Both the position numbers and the translations under genes were made by a program. A DNA stretch of 64,000 nucleotides from Lacrimispora defluvii (GTDB lineage Bacteria > Bacillota > Clostridia > Lachnospirales > Lachnospiraceae), in NCBI GenBank assembly GCA_013036995.1, contig JAAOXG010000008.1, positions 62,001-126,000 of the forward strand. The letters are read 5' to 3'. The notes beneath the pieces are model-generated. The model was not told where the DNA came from. It saw only the letters and a program-made list of their open reading frames with translations, and searched no databases. Below are positions 16,855-24,988 of this stretch, in pieces. How positions within the stretch are numbered: the first letter of the stretch is position 1; every line of letters starts with the position of its first letter.

Positions 16855-17499
16855 ATGGAAAGAATGATCTGCCTTATAGCAGGATACCTTTGCGGACTGT
16901 TGCAATCCGGTTATTTTTACGGGAAAACACATAAAATTGATATCAGAAAATACGGAAGCGGGAATTCCGGCACCACCAATGCACTGCGGGTTATGGGACC
17001 AAAAGCAGGAGCTGTGGTCTTTTTCGGTGATTTTTTAAAGTCGTTACTTCCCTGTCTGGCAGTCCGTCTGGTGTTTCAGAATCAGCCGGAGTTGATTTAT
17101 CTATTGATTTTGTATACCGGTTTTGGTGTCATTCTGGGTCATAATTATCCCTTCTATCTGCAGTTTAAAGGTGGAAAGGGAATTGCAGCTACTGCAGGTC
17201 TTATTATGGCGGCAGATTTAAGAATGACCCTTCTGTGCCTGACTTCTTTTATATTAATTGTGTTGATTACCAGATACGTATCTCTTGGTTCACTGGTTGT
17301 AGCAACTATATTCCTTATCTGGATGTGTGTGTTTGGATCCATGGGCGCATACGGAATTGGTCAGAATCTTCTGCCGGAATTTTACATAGTTGCGGCATTG
17401 ATCAGCGGTCAGGCGTTCTGGCGTCACCGGGCGAATATGGGCAGACTGATTCGTGGCAAAGAAAATAAAATATCTTTTGGATCCGGAAAAACAAAATGA
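16855..17499 (+). CDS. plsY: Acyl-phosphate:glycerol-3-phosphate acyltransferase
   Basis: Membrane acyltransferase that acylates glycerol-3-phosphate with acyl-phosphate, the first step of phospholipid synthesis in Gram-positives. The 214-residue protein has about five membrane spans. The conserved motifs are SGNSGTTNALRVMG, LGHNYPFYLQFKGGKGIAATAG and FWRHRANMGRLIRGKENKI. It begins 2 nt after der. gpsA, which makes its substrate, follows directly, so the pairing is metabolically coherent. Confidence 0.95.
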   Translation: MERMICLIAGYLCGLLQSGYFYGKTHKIDIRKYGSGNSGTTNALRVMGPKAGAVVFFGDFLKSLLPCLAVRLVFQNQPELIYLLILYTGFGVILGHNYPFYLQFKGGKGIAATAGLIMAADLRMTLLCLTSFILIVLITRYVSLGSLVVATIFLIWMCVFGSMGAYGIGQNLLPEFYIVAALISGQAFWRHRANMGRLIRGKENKISFGSGKTK

Positions 17500-17509
17500 G
17501 GTGAGTCAT

Positions 17510-18517
17510 ATGGCTAAAATTGGAATCATCGGATCAGGAAGCTGGGGTATGGCATTGTCCGTACTTCTATATAATAATGGACATGAGGTAACGGTGTGGT
17601 CTGCTTTGCCGGAGGAAATAAGGGAGATGCAGCAGACTCACCGCCACCATACGCTTCCAGACCTTGTACTTCCTGATCATATGGTATTTACAGAGGATCT
17701 GGAAGAAACCATGACAGGAAAAGATCTGCTGGTCACAGCAGTTCCTTCTGTTTACGTGAGATCAACGGCAAAGCGGATGAATCCGTTCTGCCGTTATGGG
17801 CAGGTAGTTGTGAATGTAGCAAAAGGAATAGAAGAATCCAGTCTGATGACATTATCAGAGATTCTGGAAGAAGAGCTTCCTATGGCTGACGTAGCTGTGT
17901 TATCCGGCCCAAGTCATGCGGAGGAAGTAAGTAAGAGCCTTCCTACCACCTGTGTGGCGGGTGCAACAACGAGAAAAACAGCCGAATACATTCAGAGCCT
18001 CTTTATGAGTGAGGTTTTCCGGGTCTATACAAGCCCTGATATTTTAGGAATTGAGCTTGGCGGATCTTTAAAGAATGTAATTGCGCTGGCAGCGGGTATT
18101 GCAGATGGACTGGGATATGGAGATAATACGAAGGCTGCGTTAATTACAAGAGGCATCGCTGAAATTTCAAGACTGGGTACGGCGATGGGAGGAAAGATTC
18201 AGACGTTTGGCGGATTATCCGGTATTGGAGACTTGATTGTAACCTGCGCCAGCATGCACAGCCGTAACCGGAGAGCAGGAATTCTCATGGGACAGGGAAA
18301 GACCATGGAAGAGGCCACCAAAGAAGTAAAGATGGTAGTGGAAGGTATTTACTCCGCAAAGGCTGCTCTTGCCCTATCAGAGAAATATGAGGTGTCCATG
18401 CCTATCGTGGAGCAGGTAAACGCGGTGCTTTTTGAGGGCAAGTCTGCATCAGAGGCAGTACGGGATTTGATGCTGCGGGATAAAACGATTGAAAGTTCTG
18501 ATATTCCGTGGGAATAA
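17510..18517 (+). CDS. gpsA: Glycerol-3-phosphate dehydrogenase [NAD(P)+]
   Basis: Reduces dihydroxyacetone phosphate to sn-glycerol-3-phosphate for membrane lipid synthesis. The 335 residues start with the Rossmann motif IGIIGSGSWGMALS. The catalytic Lys lies in LGGSLKNVIALAAGIADGLGYGDN, and the SRNRRAG block follows. An upstream in-frame ATG at 17453 lies within plsY. ATG 17510, with GAGGTGAG 4 nt upstream and 10 nt after the plsY stop, gives the normal length. It is the last gene of the operon, and no strong terminator is evident before the livJ promoter. Confidence 0.96.
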   Translation: MAKIGIIGSGSWGMALSVLLYNNGHEVTVWSALPEEIREMQQTHRHHTLPDLVLPDHMVFTEDLEETMTGKDLLVTAVPSVYVRSTAKRMNPFCRYGQVVVNVAKGIEESSLMTLSEILEEELPMADVAVLSGPSHAEEVSKSLPTTCVAGATTRKTAEYIQSLFMSEVFRVYTSPDILGIELGGSLKNVIALAAGIADGLGYGDNTKAALITRGIAEISRLGTAMGGKIQTFGGLSGIGDLIVTCASMHSRNRRAGILMGQGKTMEEATKEVKMVVEGIYSAKAALALSEKYEVSMPIVEQVNAVLFEGKSASEAVRDLMLRDKTIESSDIPWE

Positions 18518-18560
18518 TCCAAAAGTAGACTTTATTTTATTATTTTAAAACAAAATTAGA

Positions 18561-18589
18561 TTGACATTTTTTAAAAGCCATTCTATTAT
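18561..18589 (+). promoter_or_regulatory. Promoter for the liv operon
   Basis: TTGACA at 18561-18566 and TATTAT at 18584-18589 are spaced by 17 nt. The predicted transcript start is near 18596. Confidence 0.85.
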
Positions 18590-18600
18590 AAAGACTATGT

Positions 18601-18627
18601 ATACGTTACAACGTTAATGTGTCGTAT
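18601..18627. promoter_or_regulatory. Imperfect inverted repeat at the start of the liv transcript
   Basis: ATACGTTACA (18601-18610) and TGTGTCGTAT (18618-18627) are inverted with two mismatches, just downstream of the predicted +1. The element could be an operator or a 5' stabilising hairpin. It does not resemble a CodY box. Confidence 0.35.
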
Positions 18628-18657
18628 ATAAAATTGTTTCATGAGGAGGAATGGATT

Positions 18658-19887
18658 GTGAAAAAATCTATGAAAAAGTTACTCAGTCTTGGTTTGGCAA
18701 TCGCCATGGCGGCATCTTTAACTGCCTGCGGAAGCGGTAAAGCTTCTGAGGGCACAACCGCAGCTGGAACAGAAACCAAGGGTGAAGCACAGACCACCGC
18801 AGCCGGCGGCGCAGCAACAGGAGAGGGCACAATTAAGATCGGCGGGATCGGCCCAATCAGCGGAAGTACTGCAATTTACGGACAGGCTGTAAAGAATGGC
18901 GCAGAACTGGCAGTGAATGAAATCAATGCAAACGGCGGTATTAACGGAGCAAAGATTGAATTCAATTTCCAGGATGACGAAAATGATACAGAAAAATCAG
19001 TGAATGCTTACAACACCTTAAAAGACTGGGGTATGCAGTTACTGGTAGGAACAGTTACTTCTGCTCCATGTATTGCAGTTGGAGCTGAATCAAGCAACGA
19101 TAATATGTTCCAGTTAACTCCATCCGGATCTGCAGTTGACTGTACCAAGTTCGAAAATCAGTTCCGTGTATGTTTCTCAGATCCAAACCAGGGTGCCGCT
19201 TCCGCACAGTACATCGGTGAAAACAAACTGGCGACTAAAGTAGCAGTTATTTATGACAGCTCTGATGTTTACTCATCTGGTATTCATGACAAATTTATAT
19301 CCGAAGCAGCAAATCAGGGCATTGAAATTGCATCTGATGAAGCATTTACAGCAGATAACAACACTAACTTCTCTGTACAGCTTCAGAAAGCACAGGATTC
19401 CGGTGCAGAACTTGTTTTCCTTCCTATTTACTATTCCCAGGCAGCTTTAATTCTCGCCCAGGCAAAACAGATGGGATATGCTCCTGCATTCTTTGGCTGT
19501 GATGGTCTTGACGGACTTCTTACAGTAGAGAATTTTGATACAAAACTTGCTGAGAATGTAATGCTTTTAACACCTTTTGCAGCTGATGCAAAGGATGATC
19601 TTACTCAGAAATTTGTAACTTCTTTTAAAGAGAAATACAATGAGACTCCAAACCAGTTTGCAGCAGATGCTTATGATGCAGTTTACGCTGTAAAAGCAGC
19701 AGCTGAAAAAGCTGGTGTTACACCAGACATGGACGCTTCCGCAATCTGTGATAAGTTAAAAACTGCAATGACTGAAATTTCTATCAACGGTCTGACCGGT
19801 GAAAACATGAAATGGTCTGCAGACGGAGAACCGGATAAGGCTCCAAAAGCAGTAAAAATTGTAAACGGCGTTTATACAGCAATGTAA
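18658..19887 (+). CDS. livJ: Branched-chain amino acid ABC transporter, substrate-binding lipoprotein
   Basis: Extracellular solute-binding protein of the hydrophobic amino acid uptake (HAAT/Liv) family. The 409-residue product has a lipoprotein signal with lipobox LTAC (Cys24), then an Ala/Thr/Gly-rich linker to about residue 55. A type I periplasmic-binding fold follows (IKIGGIGPISGSTAIYGQAVKNGAELAVNEINANGG). An ATG at 18619 gives a longer frame, but GAGGAGGA at 18643-18650 points to GTG 18658. Ligand specificity (Leu/Ile/Val or another amino acid) cannot be told from sequence. A hairpin before livH probably raises its expression over the permeases. Confidence 0.93.
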   Translation: MKKSMKKLLSLGLAIAMAASLTACGSGKASEGTTAAGTETKGEAQTTAAGGAATGEGTIKIGGIGPISGSTAIYGQAVKNGAELAVNEINANGGINGAKIEFNFQDDENDTEKSVNAYNTLKDWGMQLLVGTVTSAPCIAVGAESSNDNMFQLTPSGSAVDCTKFENQFRVCFSDPNQGAASAQYIGENKLATKVAVIYDSSDVYSSGIHDKFISEAANQGIEIASDEAFTADNNTNFSVQLQKAQDSGAELVFLPIYYSQAALILAQAKQMGYAPAFFGCDGLDGLLTVENFDTKLAENVMLLTPFAADAKDDLTQKFVTSFKEKYNETPNQFAADAYDAVYAVKAAAEKAGVTPDMDASAICDKLKTAMTEISINGLTGENMKWSADGEPDKAPKAVKIVNGVYTAM

Positions 19888-19899
19888 AATGACCCGCTG

Positions 19900-19936
19900 G
19901 AGGGCCGTCCAAGGGACGACCCTCTTCTTTGATATA
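19900..19936 (+). terminator. Attenuating hairpin between livJ and livH
   Basis: GAGGGCCGTCC (19900-19910) and GGACGACCCTC (19914-19924) form an 11-bp stem with one mismatch and a 3-nt loop. TTCTTT follows. The T-run is imperfect, so partial termination is likely. Confidence 0.65.
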
Positions 19937-19971
19937 ATTTTCTTGAATAAAGACGAATGAGGTGCGTTGGT

Positions 19972-20856
19972 ATGATGAGTTTCATATCCTATTTTATTAA
20001 TGGTTTAAGCCTTGGCAGTGTTTATGCAATCATTGCTCTTGGATATACCATGGTATATGGCATTGCCAAGATGCTTAACTTTGCTCATGGCGATGTTATT
20101 ATGATTGGAGGATACGTGGTGTTCACAGTTGTCAGCACGATGGGCTTGGGTCCTGTTGCGGGCATTCTCCTTGCGGTTATTCTATGTACTGTACTGGGCG
20201 TGGTCATTGAGGGCGTCGCTTATCGTCCTTTACGTATGGCAAGTCCTCTGGCAGTTCTGATTACGGCAATCGGTGTGAGCTACCTGCTTCAAAACATCGC
20301 ACTGCTTGTTTTTGGTTCCAATCCAAAGTCCTTTACCTCTGTTGTAACAGTTCCGGCATTAAAGCTGGCAGATGGAAAGCTTACGATTTCCGGAGAGACC
20401 ATCGTTACAATTATAAGCTGTGTTATCATTATGATTGGTCTGACTACATTCATTAAGAAGACTAGAGCAGGACAGGCCATGCTGGCAGTATCCGAAGACA
20501 AGGGCGCAGCCCAGCTGATGGGAATTAATGTAGACGGCACCATTGCACTTACCTTTGCTATTGGTTCTGCACTGGCTGCCATTGCAGGAGCACTACTTTG
20601 CTCCGCCTATCCGACCCTCACCCCTTATACCGGTTCCATGCCTGGAATTAAGGCATTCGTAGCTGCTGTATTTGGCGGAATCGGTTCTATTCCCGGTGCA
20701 TTAATCGGAGGCCTGCTTCTGGGTGTGATTGAAAACTTAAGCAAGGCTTACATTTCATCCCAGCTTTCCGATGCCATCGTTTTTGCAGTTCTCATCGTTG
20801 TCCTTCTTGTAAAGCCTACCGGCATTCTCGGCAAGAAGATCAACGAGAAAGTATAG
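19972..20856 (+). CDS. livH: Branched-chain amino acid ABC transporter permease LivH
   Basis: One of two inner-membrane channel subunits of the Liv importer. The 294 residues are strongly hydrophobic with about eight spans. The family signatures are SLGSVYAIIALGYTMVYGIAKMLNFAHGDVIM, the coupling segment with RAVSEDKGAAQLMGI-like sequence (AMLAVSEDKGAAQLMGIN) and FGGIGSIPGALIGG. The frame extends to an ATG at 19957, but AGGTG at 19960-19964 indicates ATG 19972, or 19975. Confidence 0.94.
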   Translation: MMSFISYFINGLSLGSVYAIIALGYTMVYGIAKMLNFAHGDVIMIGGYVVFTVVSTMGLGPVAGILLAVILCTVLGVVIEGVAYRPLRMASPLAVLITAIGVSYLLQNIALLVFGSNPKSFTSVVTVPALKLADGKLTISGETIVTIISCVIIMIGLTTFIKKTRAGQAMLAVSEDKGAAQLMGINVDGTIALTFAIGSALAAIAGALLCSAYPTLTPYTGSMPGIKAFVAAVFGGIGSIPGALIGGLLLGVIENLSKAYISSQLSDAIVFAVLIVVLLVKPTGILGKKINEKV

Positions 20857-20865
20857 GTGGACGAA

Positions 20866-21942
20866 ATGGAAAAAAGTACAGCAAGAAAGTTTCATATTGA
20901 TAAAACATTTAAAACAAATTTAATTACTTACAGCATTGTAATTGCGGCATTTATCATTGTACAGCTGTTAATTTCTGCTGGACAGGTCAGCAGCCTGATG
21001 AAAGGCCTTTTAGTGCCTCTTTGTATCTACAGCATAATGGCGATTTCTTTAAATCTGACTGTTGGTATTCTGGGCGAGCTCAGCCTTGGACATGCAGGCT
21101 TTATGTGTATGGGAGCGTTTTCCAGCTCTATATTTTCCATCTCCATGATGGATTCCATACCGAGTGCAGGCATTCGTTTTTTCCTTGCAATTTTAGTGGG
21201 TGCAGCAGCAGCTGCAGCTGCCGGTATTGTTGTGGGAATCCCTGTTTTAAGGCTCAGAGGTGACTATCTGGCAATTGTAACACTGGCTTTTGGCGAAATT
21301 ATTAAGAATGTTGTGAATGTACTTTATCTTGGAAAGGATTCAAACGGATTTCATTTTTCCATGAAAAACGCCATGGCTCTTAATATGGAAAAAAGCGGAA
21401 CAATCATATTAAATGGCGCACAGGGAATTACAGGTACACCGAAAAATTCCACCTTCGCCATAGGTGTAATTCTTACCTTGATTACCCTCTTCATTGTTCT
21501 TAACCTGATCAATTCCAGATCCGGACGTGCAATCATGTCTGTCCGCGATAACAGAATTGCAGCAGAATCCATTGGAATTAATATAACCAAGTATAAACTA
21601 ATGGCATTTACCATCTCTGCCTCCCTTGCAGGAGTTGCAGGTGTTTTATACTCCCATAATCTTTCTTCCCTGACAGCCACTCAGAAGAATTTTGGCTATA
21701 ACCAGTCCATTATGATACTGGTGTTTGTAGTACTTGGAGGAATCGGGAATATCCGCGGGTCTATGATCGCGGCAGTCATTCTGACGCTGCTTCCTGAGTT
21801 GTTAAGAGGTTTAAATGCTTATCGTATGCTGATTTATGCCATCATCCTGATCGTCATGATGATTTTTAACTGGAGTCCCAAGCTGATCGATTTCAGAAAA
21901 CGTTATTTTCATTTGAACAGGGCGAAGAAGGAGAGGGTATAA
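20866..21942 (+). CDS. livM: Branched-chain amino acid ABC transporter permease LivM
   Basis: Second permease subunit. The 358 residues have a ~20-residue cytoplasmic N-terminus and then eight or nine spans, with the LivM blocks LNLTVGILGELSLGHAGFMCMGAF and DNRIAAESIGINITKYKL (the ATPase-coupling helix). The C-terminal part includes VVLGGIGNIRGSMIAA. A GTG at 20857 opens the frame directly after the livH stop, but AGGTGG at 20855-20860 favours ATG 20866. livG starts 2 nt after its stop. Confidence 0.94.
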   Translation: MEKSTARKFHIDKTFKTNLITYSIVIAAFIIVQLLISAGQVSSLMKGLLVPLCIYSIMAISLNLTVGILGELSLGHAGFMCMGAFSSSIFSISMMDSIPSAGIRFFLAILVGAAAAAAAGIVVGIPVLRLRGDYLAIVTLAFGEIIKNVVNVLYLGKDSNGFHFSMKNAMALNMEKSGTIILNGAQGITGTPKNSTFAIGVILTLITLFIVLNLINSRSGRAIMSVRDNRIAAESIGINITKYKLMAFTISASLAGVAGVLYSHNLSSLTATQKNFGYNQSIMILVFVVLGGIGNIRGSMIAAVILTLLPELLRGLNAYRMLIYAIILIVMMIFNWSPKLIDFRKRYFHLNRAKKERV

Positions 21943-21944
21943 TC

Positions 21945-22703
21945 ATGGCTTTACTTGAAATTAATAACCTTGGAATTTCATTTGGCGGTCTTCGGGCCGT
22001 GGATAATTTCAGCATTACCATTGAAAAGGGACAGCTGTATGGTCTGATCGGACCAAACGGTGCGGGAAAAACCACGATTTTTAACCTTTTAACCGGAGTT
22101 TATAAACCAAACGCCGGTACCATATTATTGGATGGCAATAATATTACCGGAAAGAAAACGGTAGATATTAACCGTGCCGGAATTGCGAGAACATTTCAGA
22201 ATATCCGTCTTTTTAAGGATCTGACAGTTCTTGATAATGTAAAAACAGGTCTTCACAACAGTCATCCCTATTCCACCGTTGCCGGAATTTTAAGGCTTCC
22301 TAATTATTATAAAATTGAAAAGCGGATGGATGAGAAAGCGGTAGAACTTTTAAAGGTCTTTGATCTGGATAAAGAGAAGGATACCCTTGCGTCCAATCTG
22401 CCTTATGGAAAACAGAGAAAGCTTGAGATAGCCAGAGCACTTGCCACTGGTCCAAAGCTCCTGCTTCTTGATGAGCCGGCTGCAGGTATGAATCCCAATG
22501 AAACGGCTGAACTTATGGATACCATACGTTTTGTACGGGATAATTTTGATATGACCATTCTGTTAATAGAACACGATATGAAGCTTGTCTCCGGGATTTG
22601 TGAGCGTTTGACGGTGCTGAATTTCGGTCAGGTGCTTACCCAGGGTAAAACAGCGGATGTGCTTCATGATCCGGAAGTCATCAAGGCATATCTGGGAGAA
22701 TAA
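21945..22703 (+). CDS. livG: Branched-chain amino acid ABC transporter ATPase LivG
   Basis: Cytoplasmic ATPase subunit of 252 residues. The Walker A motif GPNGAGKTT lies near residue 36, and the Q-loop region (ARTFQNIRLF) follows. The LivG-type signature is degenerate: LPYGKQRKLEIARAL replaces LSGGQ, as is common in this subfamily. Walker B is LLLLDEPAAGMNP and the H-loop is LLIEHDM. livF follows after 13 nt. Confidence 0.95.
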   Translation: MALLEINNLGISFGGLRAVDNFSITIEKGQLYGLIGPNGAGKTTIFNLLTGVYKPNAGTILLDGNNITGKKTVDINRAGIARTFQNIRLFKDLTVLDNVKTGLHNSHPYSTVAGILRLPNYYKIEKRMDEKAVELLKVFDLDKEKDTLASNLPYGKQRKLEIARALATGPKLLLLDEPAAGMNPNETAELMDTIRFVRDNFDMTILLIEHDMKLVSGICERLTVLNFGQVLTQGKTADVLHDPEVIKAYLGE

Positions 22704-22716
22704 GGAGGCTTTCAAC

Positions 22717-23427
22717 ATGGCAATACTTGAAGTGAAAAATCTGGAAGTATATTATGGCGTTATTAAGGCGTTAAAAGATATTTCCTTTGAAGTAAAAGAA
22801 GGAGAGATTGTTGCATTGATCGGTGCTAATGGTGCTGGTAAAACAACCACTCTTCATACAATAACCGGTCTGATTAAGGCAGCATCCGGTAACATACAGT
22901 TTGATGGTCATGATATAACCAAAATCAGAGGGGACAAAATCGTAGGCATGGGCATGGCCCACGTTCCGGAAGGAAGAAGGGTTTTCGCGGCTTTAAGCGT
23001 TTATGAAAATCTGAAACTGGGTGCCTATACAAGAAGAGACAAAAATGAGATTGAAGAAACGCTTCAGATGATCTACAAGCGTTTCCCCAGACTGTTAGAA
23101 AGAAAGAACCAGCCCGCAGGTACATTAAGCGGCGGCGAACAGCAGATGCTTGCCATGGGACGTGCCCTCATGAGTCACCCCAAGGTTATCGTACTGGACG
23201 AGCCTTCTATGGGACTTTCTCCAATTTATGTGAATGAAATCTTTGATATTATACAGGAAATCAATAAATCAGGAACAACGGTTCTTTTGGTAGAACAGAA
23301 TGCGAAGAAAGCATTATCCATCGCAAACCGTGCATATGTTTTGGAAACAGGCTCCATTGTATTAAGCGGAGATGCCAAAGAACTGATGAATGATGATTCT
23401 GTTAAGAAGGCATATCTAAGTGAATAA
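22717..23427 (+). CDS. livF: Branched-chain amino acid ABC transporter ATPase LivF
   Basis: Second ATPase subunit, 236 residues. It has Walker A GANGAGKTTT, the family segment GMAHVPEGRRVFAALSVYENL, signature LSGGEQQMLAMGRAL, Walker B VIVLDEPSMGLSP and the H-loop position VLLVEQNA (Gln replaces His, normal for LivF). The frame runs upstream to 22657 inside livG. ATG 22717, with AAGGAGG 8 nt before it, is the start. A strong terminator closes the five-gene operon. Confidence 0.95.
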   Translation: MAILEVKNLEVYYGVIKALKDISFEVKEGEIVALIGANGAGKTTTLHTITGLIKAASGNIQFDGHDITKIRGDKIVGMGMAHVPEGRRVFAALSVYENLKLGAYTRRDKNEIEETLQMIYKRFPRLLERKNQPAGTLSGGEQQMLAMGRALMSHPKVIVLDEPSMGLSPIYVNEIFDIIQEINKSGTTVLLVEQNAKKALSIANRAYVLETGSIVLSGDAKELMNDDSVKKAYLSE

Positions 23428-23441
23428 AACAGGTAAAACAG

Positions 23442-23481
23442 ATGCCGCAGCAAGTCTTTTCCTTGCTGCGGCATTTGTTTT
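23442..23481 (+). terminator. Terminator of the liv operon
   Basis: ATGCCGCAGCAAG (23442-23454) and CTTGCTGCGGCAT (23462-23474) form a perfect 13-bp stem with a 7-nt loop. TTGTTTTT follows. Confidence 0.9.
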
Positions 23482-23580
23482 TGTGACTTAAGAGCAAAAA
23501 GTTTGTCCGGAAAATCAAGAAAGTGACGGCAGATTGTGGTAAGATAGATTCTGGTATTCTAAAAACAAGGGAGGAATGAT

Positions 23581-24288
23581 ATGTACTGGGTACTTATAAA
23601 ATGCTGCTTTCGGCAGCAATTTCAGTATAAATGGAATCTGCTTTTTCAGATGGCTGGTGACTGGCTTGGTATTTACATAAAAATCTGTATCTGGCAGGCG
23701 ATCTTAAATGCAGGCAGCATAAAGAACATTAATTTCGAAACATTAGTTTCTTATTCAGTTATAGCTGCCATAGTCAGTGGGCTGTTATACTCAAGGATAG
23801 CAGAGGAACTGGCAGACCGTTTCCGGACAGGGATGATAGCGATTGATTTTATCCGCCCAATTTCTTTAAAATGGTATTATTTCTTTGGACAATTAGGAGA
23901 GAATTTGTATCACGTCCTCTTTGAAGGGATTTTCATTGCAGCAGTGTCATTTATAATTTGGAAACTGCCCATTCCGGTGCCAGGAACTGTTTTGATTTTT
24001 CTGGTCAGCCTGTTTTTGGGACTGCTGATCATGTTTTTTATCCAGTACACCATAGGACTGCTGGTCTTTTGGATGAAAGACGGTACTTATACGCGCATGA
24101 TAGCAGATGGGTTATTTCTTCTTTTTTCTGGAATTGATATTCCGCTCTGGTTTTATCCTGACTGGCTGAAAACGTTATGCGATTTTCTCCCTTTCTCCTA
24201 TGTGGCATCTTTGAACTGTACCGAAGAATGTATGGTACTGATAAAGTACAGTTCCGGAAAAATACGCAGATGTTTACAGAACTTTTAG
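23581..24288 (+). pseudogene. ABC-2 family exporter permease, 3'-truncated by deletion
   Basis: The first ~211 residues read as an intact ABC-2-type (PF06182-like) permease. They start MYWVLIKCCFRQQFQYKWN, have five or six hydrophobic spans, and include DFIRPISLKWYY and WFYPDWLKTLCDFLPFSYVASL. After about base 24212 the frame carries unrelated sequence (NCTEECMVL...) and stops at 24288. That tail is the neighbouring ATPase gene read out of frame, so the last permease portion has been lost. The remnant keeps a GGGAGG ribosome binding site. Membrane insertion of the product is possible, but an active exporter is unlikely without its partners. Confidence 0.8.
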
Positions 24289-24893
24289 AGATGCAGTCTT
24301 TTTTAAATAAACCGGTACGCCAATTAAGCCTTGGGCAGAAAATGAGAGCAGAGCTGGCAATTGCTCTTTTGCACGATCCTGATATTTTATATCTGGACGA
24401 ACCAACCATCGGACTTGATGTAGTGGTAAAGGACAAAATAAGAAAGTTTGTAAGAGAGTTAAACCGTGAGAAGAAGACAACGGTAATTCTTACAACCCAC
24501 GATATGGCGGATATAGAAGAAATCTGTGACCGGATTATCATGATTGATCATGGAACGCTGATGCTGGACCAGACAATTGCCTCATTTAAATCACAGGGAG
24601 CAGACCAGTATTATGTGGAGGTTGCATTCAAAAACTATAAAAAACCCTTGTCCTTCGATGGTGTAGAGCTTATGAAAGAGCAGCCCTTTTGTCATACTTA
24701 CAGCATAAATCCCAGACTTGTTTCCATGAATGATCTGCTGAGCTGCATTTCGGAACTTTTTGAAGTCACAGACATTACAATTAAGAAGCCGGAAATTGAT
24801 GAAATTGTACGAAAAATATATACCTCTCAATCAGGAGAAACAAAGCTCTCTATGAAGGAATCATTTCTAAAAAAGAGTATCGAAAAATTATAA
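24213..24893 (+). pseudogene. ABC exporter ATPase fragment lacking the P-loop
   Basis: This frame begins abruptly with ELYRRMYGTDKVQFRKN. It continues through the signature-like VRQLSLGQKMRAELAIALL, Walker B DILYLDEPTIGLD and H-loop VILTTHDMADIEE to a normal C-terminal end. The N-terminal ~110-120 residues, including Walker A and the Q-loop, are absent. The junction with the permease lies at about 24208-24215. Without a P-loop the protein cannot bind ATP normally. No start codon with a good ribosome binding site is evident; the ATG at 24177 belongs to permease sequence read out of frame. Confidence 0.8.
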
Positions 24894-24934
24894 ACACCGG
24901 TAAATCCATCCTTAATCGGTTGGAAAAGAAAAGG

Positions 24935-24962
24935 GAATAATCTTTTCACCCCCGCATATTAT
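24935..24962 (+). promoter_or_regulatory. Candidate sigma-E promoter for spoIVA
   Basis: GAATAATC (24935-24942) and CATATTAT (24955-24962) resemble the mother-cell sigma-E -35 and -10 elements, with about 12 nt between the cores. spoIVA is sigma-E controlled in Bacillus. Confidence 0.45.
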
Positions 24963-24988
24963 GTAACAGCACAGAAGGGGGAATCTTT

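Noticed and set aside
24177-24212. ATG 24177 as a real start for the ATPase fragment
   Set aside because: These bases encode permease sequence in the other frame and have no ribosome binding site.
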